From Sulfuritalea sp. (GTDB lineage Bacteria; Pseudomonadota; Gammaproteobacteria; Burkholderiales; Rhodocyclaceae): 64,000 nucleotides of DNA. Below, one piece after another: positions 1 through 7,707 of the stretch (positions are counted from its first letter, which is position 1; the number at the start of each line of letters is the position of its first letter). The notes beneath the pieces are model-generated. The model had not been told where the DNA came from, did no database searches, and saw only the letters and a program-made list of their open reading frames with translations. Made by a program: the position numbers and the translations under genes. Where the stretch lies: positions 1-64,000 of the forward strand of contig JALNZB010000006.1 in NCBI GenBank assembly GCA_023229545.1, written 5' to 3'.

Positions 1-373
1 GAAAACGCAAGGTAATTTTTGCCTTGTCGCCTTCGCTGAGAAACTTGATCACATTGCGCAGCTTGATCTGGTAATCGTTTTCGTCCGTACCCGGCCGGAA
101 CTTGACTTCCTTCACCACCACTTGCTTCTGCTTCAGCTTGGCCTCGTGCTGACGCTTGGCTTCCTGATACTTGAACTTGCCGATGTCCATGATCTTGCAG
201 ACGGGCGGCACAGCCGTGGGCGCGATTTCCACCAGATCCACACCAGCCTCCTCGGCCAGCGCCAGCGCCTGACGAATCGGGACGATGCCCAGTTGCTCTC
301 CATCTTCCCCGACCAATCGAACCTCGGGGGTGGTGATCTCTTCGTTGAGACGCTGCGATTTATCCTGAGCGAT
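1..373 (-). CDS. infC: Translation initiation factor IF-3, 3' end beyond window
   Basis: IF-3 binds the 30S subunit and proofreads start-codon selection. The visible 124 codons give the IF-3 N-domain and linker, including QRLNEEI near the start and VVVKEVKFRPG further on. The start is a rare ATC codon at 373-371, followed by GCT CAG, with GGAG about 7 bases upstream. Non-AUG infC starts (ATT, ATC) are a known autoregulatory hallmark of the family, so I prefer this to the out-of-frame ATG/TTG alternatives. It lies 26 bases after thrS, the usual thrS-infC order; rpmI and rplT would be expected beyond the window. Confidence 0.93.
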   Translation of the reverse strand, partial: MAQDKSQRLNEEITTPEVRLVGEDGEQLGIVPIRQALALAEEAGVDLVEIAPTAVPPVCKIMDIGKFKYQEAKRQHEAKLKQKQVVVKEVKFRPGTDENDYQIKLRNVIKFLSEGDKAKITLRF

Positions 374-399
374 GGTTCAATCTCCAAAAAATTAAAAAA

Positions 400-2316
400 T
401 CAGACCGCGACGTTTCTGATGCATTTCTCATGCAACAGACGTTCGATCAAGGCCTGGGGGGACATCTGCCCGAGATCCTGATTGCCGCGGGCACGTAAAG
501 CAACCAACCCAGCGGCCTTTTCCTTATCGCCAACAACAACGATGTAAGGCCGCTTCAACAAGCTATGTTCTCGTATTTTATAGTTTATTTTCTCACCACG
601 CAAATCGCTCTCGACGCGCAGACCGGCGTCGCGCAGCATTTTCGCCACATTCTCGGCGTATTCCGTCTGCGCTTCCGAGATATTCATCACCACCACCTGC
701 ACCGGCGCCAGCCATAGCGGGAAGGCGCCAGCGTGATTCTCGATCAGGATGCCGATGAACCGCTCCAGCGAACCGAGGATCGCCCGATGCAGCATCACCG
801 GCGTATGACGGCTGTTGTCCTCGCCGACATATTCGGCGCCGAGACGACCAGGCATGGAGAAATCCACTTGTATCGTGCCGCATTGCCAGGAACGACCGAT
901 GGCGTCCTTGATGTGGAACTCGATCTTGGGACCGTAGAAAGCACCCTCCCCGGGCAGCTCGGTCCATTCCAGGCCCGAGGCGCGCAAACCGCTGCGCAAC
1001 GCCTCTTCAGCCTTGTCCCAGACCTCGTCGGAACCGACGCGACCTTCGGGACGCAGGGCGATCTTGACTGCGACATCGGTAAAACCAAAATCCTGGTAGA
1101 CCTTGCGCAACAGGACATTGAAGGCGATCACTTCCGACGAAATCTGCGCCTCGGTACAAAAAATATGTCCGTCATCCTGAGTAAAGCCGCGCACGCGCAT
1201 CACGCCGTGCAGCGCTCCGGAAGGCTCATTGCGATGGCAGGAACCAAACTCGCCGTAGCGCAGCGGCAAATCGCGATAGGAGCGCACGCCCATGTTGAAA
1301 ATCTGCACATGGCCGGGGCAGTTCATCGGCTTCACCCCGTAGTCGCGGTTCTCCGAGGTCGTGGTGAACATGTTGTCCTTGAAGTGCGCCAGGTGGCCCG
1401 ACTTCTCCCACAGACTCAGGTCGAGAATCTGCGGGCAGCGCACTTCCTGATAACCGTTGTCGCGATAGACACGGCGCATGTACTGCTCGATCTCCTGCCA
1501 CACGGTCCAGCCGTGCGGATGCCAGAACACCAGTCCCGGCGCTTCTTCCTGCAAATGGAAAAGATCGAGCTGCCGACCGAGCTTGCGATGATCGCGTTTC
1601 TCGGCTTCTTCCAGCATGTGCAGGTAGGCGTCCAGTTCGTCCTTCTTCGCCCAGGCGGTGCCGTAGATGCGCTGCAACTGCGCGTTGTTCTGGTCGCCGC
1701 GCCAGTAGGAACCGGCCACCTTCATCAGCTTGAAAACCTTGAGTCTGCCTGTCGACGGCACGTGCGGGCCACGGCAAAGATCGACGAAGTCGCCCTCGCG
1801 ATACAGCGATACATCCTCGCCCTGCGGAATCGCGGAAATCAGTTCGGCCTTGTAATGCTCGCCGATGGACTTGAAGAACTCCACCGCCTTGTCGCGCGAC
1901 CAGACTTCGCGGGTGACCGGAAAATCCTTCTTCGCCAGTTCGGCCATGCGCTTTTCGATGGTCACCAGGTCTTCCGGCGTGAAGGGACGCTGGCAGGCAA
2001 AATCGTAGTAGAAGCCGTTCTCGATCACTGGACCGATGGTCACCTGCGCCTCGGGGAACAACTCCTTGACCGCATAAGCCAGCAGATGCGATGTCGAATG
2101 GCGCAGGATGTCGATGCCATCCGCATCCTTGTCGGTGATGATGGAGAGTTGCGCGTCGCGCTCGATCAGGAAAGAGGTATCGACCAGCACACCATCGACG
2201 CGGCCGGCCAGCGCCGCCTTGGCCAGACCGGCGCCGATCGAGGACGCGACCTCGGCCACCGTCAGCGCTTGCGGATATTCGCGTTTCGATCCATCAGGAA
2301 GGGTGATCGCCGGCAT
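400..2316 (-). CDS. thrS: Threonyl-tRNA synthetase
   Basis: Charges tRNA-Thr in the cytoplasm. The 638-residue product begins MPAITLPDGSKREYP, the TGS domain, followed by the editing domain (HSTSHLLAYAVK, residues ~70-80), the class II catalytic core with the zinc cysteine in MNCPGH and the zinc histidine in MLHRAILG, and the C-terminal anticodon-binding domain (VVVMNIS...). The open frame extends upstream to 2448, but that would run through tRNA-Val. The ATG at 2316 with GGAG about 9 bases upstream matches the family N-terminus. It is probably co-transcribed with the upstream tRNA-Val and downstream infC. Confidence 0.97.
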   Translation of the reverse strand: MPAITLPDGSKREYPQALTVAEVASSIGAGLAKAALAGRVDGVLVDTSFLIERDAQLSIITDKDADGIDILRHSTSHLLAYAVKELFPEAQVTIGPVIENGFYYDFACQRPFTPEDLVTIEKRMAELAKKDFPVTREVWSRDKAVEFFKSIGEHYKAELISAIPQGEDVSLYREGDFVDLCRGPHVPSTGRLKVFKLMKVAGSYWRGDQNNAQLQRIYGTAWAKKDELDAYLHMLEEAEKRDHRKLGRQLDLFHLQEEAPGLVFWHPHGWTVWQEIEQYMRRVYRDNGYQEVRCPQILDLSLWEKSGHLAHFKDNMFTTTSENRDYGVKPMNCPGHVQIFNMGVRSYRDLPLRYGEFGSCHRNEPSGALHGVMRVRGFTQDDGHIFCTEAQISSEVIAFNVLLRKVYQDFGFTDVAVKIALRPEGRVGSDEVWDKAEEALRSGLRASGLEWTELPGEGAFYGPKIEFHIKDAIGRSWQCGTIQVDFSMPGRLGAEYVGEDNSRHTPVMLHRAILGSLERFIGILIENHAGAFPLWLAPVQVVVMNISEAQTEYAENVAKMLRDAGLRVESDLRGEKINYKIREHSLLKRPYIVVVGDKEKAAGLVALRARGNQDLGQMSPQALIERLLHEKCIRNVAV

Positions 2317-2408
2317 CTTCGCTTGCTCCAGAAAAGCAACAGGGCGCACAACGGGGCGCACAAAACGCGAAACGGTCGCGGGAAAACTCCTGCGACCGTC
2401 GTCCATGT

Positions 2409-2485
2409 TGGTAGGCGCGATTGGACTCGAACCAACGACCCCCACCATGTCAAGGTGGTGCTCTAACCAGCTGAGCTACGCGCCT
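2409..2485 (-). tRNA. tRNA-Val (anticodon GAC)
   Basis: Full cloverleaf of 77 nt on the minus strand with encoded CCA. The acceptor AGGCGCG pairs with CGCGCCT, the anticodon stem is CCACC/GGTGG with loop TTGACAT (anticodon GAC), and the T-loop is TTCGAGT. It lies 92 bases upstream of thrS and in the same direction. Confidence 0.97.
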
Positions 2486-2507
2486 GCTACCCTCAAAAGA
2501 GGCGCGA

Positions 2508-2535
2508 ATTTTACCCGAATCGCGCCTTCGGTCAA
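2508..2535 (-). promoter_or_regulatory. Sigma70-type promoter of tRNA-Val(GAC)-thrS
   Basis: On the minus strand, TTGACC (2535-2530) is separated by 16 bases from TAAAAT (2513-2508), and transcription would start shortly before the tRNA 5' end at 2485. A GC-rich discriminator follows, as is usual for stable-RNA promoters. Confidence 0.75.
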
Positions 2536-2543
2536 ACAGTTTC

Positions 2544-4436
2544 TCAGCCCGCCAATACCATCTTGATCTGTTCCAGTGTGGACGTATCGTCGATGGTGGT
2601 CAGGTCGCCGGCGTCGCGGCCCTCGGCCAGCGCCTGAATGGAACGACGCAGCATCTTCCCGGAGCGTGTCTTGGGCAGGCCGGTGACGAAATAAACCCGC
2701 TTCGGTCGCGCAATGGCGCCCAGACTGTTATCGACCGCCTTCTTGATCTCCGCCTCCAGTGCCGTGCGCAATTCTGCGCTGGCAACCCGTGCCGGGTCCT
2801 TGACCACGGCAAAGGCGACGGGTTCCTGGCCTTTCAACTGATCGTGCACACCGACCACGGCCACTTCGGCAACCGCCGTGTGCCCTTGTATGGCCTCTTC
2901 GATCTCGCGCGTGCCGAGGCGGTGACCGGCCACGTTGATGACATCGTCGGTGCGACCGAGAATGTAGTGATAGCCCTCTTCGTCCTTGATGCCCCAGTCG
3001 AAGGACGAATACACCAGCGGTTCCCTGAACAGGCTGAAATAGGTGCTGACGAAGCGCGCGTCGTCGCCCCACACGGTGGACAGGCAACCCGGCGGCAACG
3101 GCGGCACGATGCCGACTATGCCTTTCTCATTGGCATCGCAGACGCTGCCGTCCTCGCGGAAGATGCGCAGGTCGTAGCCGTACACTGCGAAGCTCGGCGT
3201 GCCGAACTTGATCCGGGTGTCCTCGACGCCGCGCACCGTGGACAATATCGGCCAACCAGATTCGGTCTGCCAGTAGTGGTCGATTACCGGCAATTTCAGT
3301 TCAGTCGTGATCCATTCGTGAGTCGGCTGATCCAGCGGTTCGCCGGCGAGAAACAGGTGTTTGAGCGAAGACAGGTCGTACTTGTGCAGCCAACTGTTGT
3401 CGTGCTTTTTCAGCACGCGAATCGCGGTGGGCGCGGAGAACATGACATTTACCTGGTACTTCTCGACAATGCTCCACCACACCCCCGCATCCGGACGGAT
3501 CGGCGTGCCCTCGTACATGACGGTGCACATGCCGGCGATGAGCGGTCCGTAAATGATGTAGCTGTGGCCGACCACCCAGCCGATATCCGAGGTAGTGAAC
3601 ATGGTTTCGCCCTCGAAGCCGGTATAGATATGCTTCATCGACGATGCCAGCGCGACGGCGTAACCGCCGGTATCGCGCTGCACGCCCTTGGGCTTGCCGG
3701 TGGTGCCGGAGGTGTAGAGGATGTAGGAAGGCTCCGTGGACTCCATCCAGACGCAGTCCACCTGGGCATTCATGTGCCGTGCCCGCAGGCTGGCGTAGTC
3801 AAGGTCGCGCCCGGCGACTTTGGCAAAGTCCTTGTCGAGCCCACGGTCGACCATCAGCACTTGCTGCGGCGGGAATTCGGCCAGCTTGCAGGCGTCATCG
3901 AGCAGATGTTTGTAGGGCACGGTCTTGCCGCCGCGTATGCCGGCGTCGCTGGAGACAATCAGTTTCGGCTTGGCGTCGTCGATGCGGGTCGCCAGCGAAC
4001 CCGAGGCAAAGCCGCCGAACACCACTGAGTGAATGGCACCGATGCGCGCGCAGGCGAGAATGGCAAAGGTCGCTTCGGCGATCATCGGCATGTAGATCAG
4101 GACGCGGTCGCCCTTGACCACCCCCAGCGACTGCATGATCGCCGCCATGCGCATGACTTCCGACTTCAGTTCGGCGAAGGTGTAGATTTTCTCCTCGTTG
4201 GTCTCGGTCGAGACGTAGATCAGCGCGCGGGCATCGGGACGCTTGGCGGCATGACGGTCGACGGCGTTGTAACAGAGGTTGATCTCGCCGCCGGAAAACC
4301 ATTTGACGAATGGCGGATTGCTGTAGTCGCGGATGGTTTGCGGCGGCTTGTGCCAATCGACAAGTTTCGCTTCTTCGCTCCAGAAGGCTTCGGGCTGCTC
4401 GATGGAACGCTTGTAGAACTCCGAATATTTTTCCAT
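2544..4436 (-). CDS. prpE: Propionyl-CoA synthetase (AMP-forming)
   Basis: Activates propionate to propionyl-CoA through a propionyl-adenylate. The 630-residue product has the acyl-adenylate P-loop ILYTSGTTGKPKGV followed by QRDTGGYAVAL, typical of PrpE rather than Acs, the HYWQTESGWPI motif, and the C-terminal lysine motif LPKTRSGKMLRR. That lysine falls at residue ~594, the position that Pat-type acetyltransferases modify in this family. The ATG at 4436 follows AGAGGATC; an in-frame ATG lies further upstream at 4496 but overlaps acuI. The gene is 56 bases downstream of acuI, same strand, suggesting one unit feeding C3 acids into propionyl-CoA metabolism. No prpBCD genes are in the window. 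Confidence 0.95.
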   Translation of the reverse strand: MEKYSEFYKRSIEQPEAFWSEEAKLVDWHKPPQTIRDYSNPPFVKWFSGGEINLCYNAVDRHAAKRPDARALIYVSTETNEEKIYTFAELKSEVMRMAAIMQSLGVVKGDRVLIYMPMIAEATFAILACARIGAIHSVVFGGFASGSLATRIDDAKPKLIVSSDAGIRGGKTVPYKHLLDDACKLAEFPPQQVLMVDRGLDKDFAKVAGRDLDYASLRARHMNAQVDCVWMESTEPSYILYTSGTTGKPKGVQRDTGGYAVALASSMKHIYTGFEGETMFTTSDIGWVVGHSYIIYGPLIAGMCTVMYEGTPIRPDAGVWWSIVEKYQVNVMFSAPTAIRVLKKHDNSWLHKYDLSSLKHLFLAGEPLDQPTHEWITTELKLPVIDHYWQTESGWPILSTVRGVEDTRIKFGTPSFAVYGYDLRIFREDGSVCDANEKGIVGIVPPLPPGCLSTVWGDDARFVSTYFSLFREPLVYSSFDWGIKDEEGYHYILGRTDDVINVAGHRLGTREIEEAIQGHTAVAEVAVVGVHDQLKGQEPVAFAVVKDPARVASAELRTALEAEIKKAVDNSLGAIARPKRVYFVTGLPKTRSGKMLRRSIQALAEGRDAGDLTTIDDTSTLEQIKMVLAG

Positions 4437-4492
4437 GACGATCCTCTTGGTTGTTTCCGGTAGTTGAATGGTGGCGCGAATGTCTTCCGCCT

Positions 4493-5494
4493 TCAATCGG
4501 CAATTTTGACCACGACGCGGCCCCTGGCCCGTCCCTGAATGAAGTCATCAAATGCCGCCGGCAAATCGGTAAAAGCGATGTCGCGCGTCATCCGGGCCGA
4601 GCCCTGTGCGAGATGGGCCGGACGCATGTCCGTGGCCAGATGCCGCCAGACGTTCGCCCGCTGCGCCATCGGGCAGTTCACCGAATCGATTCCCAGCAGG
4701 CTGACGCCACGCAGAATGAAAGGCATGACAGTGGTATTGAGGCTGAAACTCGCGGCAAGGCCGATCGAAGCCAACGCGCCGCCCACCCGCATGGTACTGG
4801 CCATCCATGCCAGCACATCGCCGCCCAGATTATCCACCGCGCCGGCCCAGGTTTCCTTGCCCAGCGGCTTGATCTTCGCCAGGTCGAGCGACTGACGTAG
4901 CAGGATTTCCCTGGCGCCCAAGCCTTTCAGATAGTCGCTCTCGGCCTCCTTGCCGGTCAGGGCCACGACGTGATAGCCGCGTTTGACCAGAATCTCGATG
5001 GCGATACTGCCGACGCCGCCGCTGGCTCCCGAAACCACTACCGGTCCCTTGTCCGGCGCCAGGCCGTCGTGTTCCATGCGCACCACCGCCAGCGCCGCGG
5101 TAAAACCGGCCGTGCCCAAAGCCATCGCGTCGCGCAGGGAAAGACCGGCCGGCAGTTTGACCACCCAGTCGGCCGGCAGGCGGGCCTGTTCTGCATAGCC
5201 GCCGTGATGAGCGACGCCGATATCGTAGCTGGTCGCCAATACCTCGTCGCCGGGACTGAAGCGGGGATCGGTGCTGGCGGTCACGCGCCCGGCCAGATCA
5301 ACGCCGCCGATGCAGGGAAAGCGGCGAATGATGCGTCCCGCTCCCGTCGCCGCCAGGGCGTCCTTGTAATTGATGCTGGAGTGGGTGACGGCGATGACGA
5401 CTTCGCCGGGATCGAGCTGCGACTCGTCCATATCGACGAATCGACTGACAAGCTGGCCTTCTTCCTGATCGATCAGGTAAGCCTTGAAACCCAC
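4493..5494 (-). CDS. acuI: AcuI/YhdH-type acrylyl-CoA reductase (NADPH)
   Basis: A zinc-independent MDR-family reductase, 333 residues. It starts MGFKAYLIDQEEG and has SSINYKDALAATG and a nucleotide-binding VVVSGASGGVGSIAI around residues 150-165. Family members reduce acrylyl-CoA to propionyl-CoA or act as quinone reductases. The GTG start at 5494 is supported by GAGGAGG seven bases upstream. Its location just upstream of prpE favours the acrylyl-CoA role: both enzymes yield propionyl-CoA. A generic YhdH oxidoreductase remains possible. Confidence 0.85.
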   Translation of the reverse strand: MGFKAYLIDQEEGQLVSRFVDMDESQLDPGEVVIAVTHSSINYKDALAATGAGRIIRRFPCIGGVDLAGRVTASTDPRFSPGDEVLATSYDIGVAHHGGYAEQARLPADWVVKLPAGLSLRDAMALGTAGFTAALAVVRMEHDGLAPDKGPVVVSGASGGVGSIAIEILVKRGYHVVALTGKEAESDYLKGLGAREILLRQSLDLAKIKPLGKETWAGAVDNLGGDVLAWMASTMRVGGALASIGLAASFSLNTTVMPFILRGVSLLGIDSVNCPMAQRANVWRHLATDMRPAHLAQGSARMTRDIAFTDLPAAFDDFIQGRARGRVVVKIAD

Positions 5495-5562
5495 GATAGC
5501 CTCCTCGAATTCGGGCCTGTCAGGACTCGATAATTGTGTTTGTCTGCCTCGTGACGCCGGTG

Positions 5563-5568
5563 ATTATA
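5563..5568 (-). promoter_or_regulatory. -10 element (TATAAT) upstream of acuI
   Basis: A perfect TATAAT on the minus strand lies 68 bases before the acuI start. No good -35 hexamer is seen at 16-18 bases, so an activator may be needed. Confidence 0.5.
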
Positions 5569-5652
5569 GCCAGACGATTCTTACAACACGCTGAATCGAC
5601 TGTCGCAATGGGGGTTTACAGGCGGCGCCGGTCGGGGCTATAGTCCGGCCCC

Positions 5653-6165
5653 ATGCAAGGAATGCCCCTCCTCTTGGCGAGAGTTGTTCTGCTCGCCGGA
5701 CTGATTGTGTCGGTCCATGCCCGCGCCGACGAGCCCATGGTGGTTCCGCCGCCGTTGCGCGTGTCGTTCGTCGATCGCGCCACGGCGACGGCGCAGGATG
5801 CCATCGATCAGGCCATGGATTTGCTCGGCATCCGCTATCGTCGCGGCGGCAGTTCGCCCGAAGCCGGCTTCGATTGTTCCGGTTTCGTCAGCCATGTGTT
5901 CCGCGAAGGCCTCGGCCTGGTACTGCCGCGCAGTTCAAAGGAAATGAGCAAGACCGGAGAATCCATCGGTCGCGACGAACTCCGTCCCGGCGACCTGGTG
6001 TTTTTCAATACGATGCGCCGCGCCTTCTCCCATGTCGGCATTTATCTGGGCGACAACCAGTTCGTCCATGCCCCGCGCAGCGGCGGTCGCGTCCGCATCG
6101 AGGATCTGCGCGACGGCTACTGGATGAAGCGATTCAACGGCGCCCGTCGCGTCAATCCCGACTAG
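5653..6165 (+). CDS. NlpC/P60 family cell-wall hydrolase, secreted
   Basis: 170 residues with an N-terminal signal peptide (MQGMPLLLARVVLLAGLIVS, cleavage near HARA). The NlpC/P60 cysteine peptidase domain follows: catalytic Cys in FDCSGFVSHVF, His in FSHVGIYLG and a third polar residue in FVHAPRSGG. Such enzymes cut D-Glu-mesoDAP-type bonds in peptidoglycan stem peptides in the periplasm. A TATAGT hexamer (5639-5644) ends only nine bases before the ATG, and no Shine-Dalgarno is visible, so the message may be nearly leaderless; the second ATG at 5662 is an alternative start. Divergent from acuI. Confidence 0.9.
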   Translation: MQGMPLLLARVVLLAGLIVSVHARADEPMVVPPPLRVSFVDRATATAQDAIDQAMDLLGIRYRRGGSSPEAGFDCSGFVSHVFREGLGLVLPRSSKEMSKTGESIGRDELRPGDLVFFNTMRRAFSHVGIYLGDNQFVHAPRSGGRVRIEDLRDGYWMKRFNGARRVNPD

Positions 6166-6209
6166 TCACATCCGGCAACACCGCCGTCAGCACGTTCCCC
6201 GCAAGGCCG

Positions 6210-6926
6210 ATGATCCCCTGGCTGCCTCCGGAAGCCGTATTCCCTCCGCCTGAGCAGGCACTGGCTGAACCCAACGGCTTGCTCGCGGCGGGCGGCGATC
6301 TGAGTCCGCAACGCCTGCTCGCTGCCTATCGGCGCGGCATTTTTCCGTGGTACTCGGCGGACGAGCCGATCCTGTGGTGGAGTCCCGATCCGCGCATGGT
6401 GCTGCTTCCCGACGAGTTGAAGATATCCCGCTCGCTGGCGAAAACCCTGCGCAACGCGAACTACGAAGTACGCCTCGATTCCGCTTTCGGCGATGTCGTG
6501 CGCGCCTGCGCCGGCAAGCCGCGCGACGGTCAATCAGGCACCTGGATCAGCCGTGAAATGCAGACGGCCTATGGCGAACTGCACCGGATTGGCCATGCGC
6601 ACAGCGTGGAAACCTGGATCGAAGGCAAACTCGCCGGCGGCCTCTATGGCGTCGCGCTGGGTCGGGCCTTTTATGGCGAATCGATGTATAGCGATGCGCG
6701 CGACGCATCGAAAATCGCCCTCGCCCATTTGTGCGCCCACCTCAAGCAGCGCGGATTCGGCATAATCGACTGCCAGATGGAAACCAGACACCTCGCCTCT
6801 CTCGGCGCCCGACCGATTCCCCGCTGCGACTTTGCCGCGCGGCTGGATGATCTGTGCCCTCAGGGCGATGCGCCGGGACGCTGGCCGGCGGCGGCGATTG
6901 ACGGCTATTTCAAGCGCCAGCCATGA
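6210..6926 (+). CDS. aat: Leucyl/phenylalanyl-tRNA-protein transferase
   Basis: Transfers Leu or Phe from tRNA to N-terminal Arg/Lys of proteins, making ClpS-ClpAP N-degrons. The 238-residue product starts MIPWLPPEAVFPPPEQAL, then has GLLAAGGDLSPQRLLAAYR, GIFPWYS, WWSPDPRMVL and ALGRAFYGESMYS, all Aat signatures. The frame is open upstream to 5874 but overlaps the NlpC gene; the ATG at 6210 has AAGGC upstream and matches the family start. Followed after 18 bases by bpt, the second N-end-rule transferase. Confidence 0.96.
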   Translation: MIPWLPPEAVFPPPEQALAEPNGLLAAGGDLSPQRLLAAYRRGIFPWYSADEPILWWSPDPRMVLLPDELKISRSLAKTLRNANYEVRLDSAFGDVVRACAGKPRDGQSGTWISREMQTAYGELHRIGHAHSVETWIEGKLAGGLYGVALGRAFYGESMYSDARDASKIALAHLCAHLKQRGFGIIDCQMETRHLASLGARPIPRCDFAARLDDLCPQGDAPGRWPAAAIDGYFKRQP

Positions 6927-6944
6927 CGCAACCATGACCCACCC

Positions 6945-7673
6945 ATGACTCACCTGCGCGATTTGCCGCCGTTTCCGCTGTTGCAGTTCTATGCGACGAC
7001 GCCTTACGGCTGCGCCTACCTGCCGGGGCGCGTCGCCCGTTCCCAAGTCGCCACGCCGACCCACCTGATCGATACCGCCACCTACGGCGAACTGGTGCGC
7101 GCCGGTTTTCGCCGCAGCGGCGTGTTCACCTATCGCCCTCATTGCGATGCCTGCCGCGAATGCCAGCCGGTGCGGCTCAATGTCGCGGAGTTCGCGCCCA
7201 GTCGGAGTCAGCGCCGGGCGCTGGCGCAACACGCCGGACTCACCGCCGTCGAATGCAGCCTGACTTTTCGCGAGGAGCACTATCAGCTCTACCAGCGTTA
7301 TCAGGCGGCGCGCCATTGCGGCGGCGGCATGGATCGGGACAGCCGCGACCAATACGGCCACTTTCTGTTGCAGACCCACGTCGACAGCCGGCTGATCGAA
7401 TTCCGCGAAGAGGGCGTGCTGCGCATCGTCAGCATCATCGACGTGCTGGCCGACGGGCTGTCGTCGGTGTATACGTTTTACGACCCGGACATGCCGCGCG
7501 CCAGCTACGGCACCTTTGCCATTCTCTGGCAGATCGCGCAGTGCCAGCACGCGGATCTGCCCTGGCTGTATCTCGGCTACTGGATTCGCGACAGCGGCAA
7601 GATGGCCTACAAGGCGGCGTTCCGCCCGCTCGAAGCCCTGCGCCACGGCGAGTGGCAAACGGTCGACGAATAA
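6945..7673 (+). CDS. bpt: Aspartate/glutamate leucyltransferase
   Basis: Leucylates N-terminal Asp/Glu, the bacterial counterpart of arginyl-tRNA-protein transferase. 242 residues with the conserved cysteine cluster HCDACRECQPVRL (residues ~66-78) and the GNAT-like C-terminal part (SVYTFYDPDMPRASYGTFA, WIRDSGKMAYKAAFRP). Together with Aat it forms the classical proteobacterial N-end-rule module. Three ATGs cluster upstream; only the one at 6945 is in frame. Confidence 0.95.
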   Translation: MTHLRDLPPFPLLQFYATTPYGCAYLPGRVARSQVATPTHLIDTATYGELVRAGFRRSGVFTYRPHCDACRECQPVRLNVAEFAPSRSQRRALAQHAGLTAVECSLTFREEHYQLYQRYQAARHCGGGMDRDSRDQYGHFLLQTHVDSRLIEFREEGVLRIVSIIDVLADGLSSVYTFYDPDMPRASYGTFAILWQIAQCQHADLPWLYLGYWIRDSGKMAYKAAFRPLEALRHGEWQTVDE

Positions 7674-7674
7674 G

Positions 7675-7696
7675 AGTCGGCGCTGGCGGTACGGCG
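7675..7696 (-). repeat. Dispersed 22-bp intergenic repeat, copy 1
   Basis: Minus-strand copy of a 22-base sequence ending CAGCGCCGACT, placed between the convergent bpt and solute-binding-protein genes. Other copies are at 21146, 39730 and 52892. Confidence 0.6.
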
Positions 7697-7707
7697 ACGC
7701 AACGACA

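Noticed and set aside
2316..2448. N-terminal extension of thrS by 44 residues
   Set aside because: It would translate through the 3' end of tRNA-Val and lacks the family N-terminus.
733..2466. 577-codon open frame on the plus strand
   Set aside because: Antisense to thrS and tRNA-Val; no recognisable domain, explained by GC-rich codon bias.
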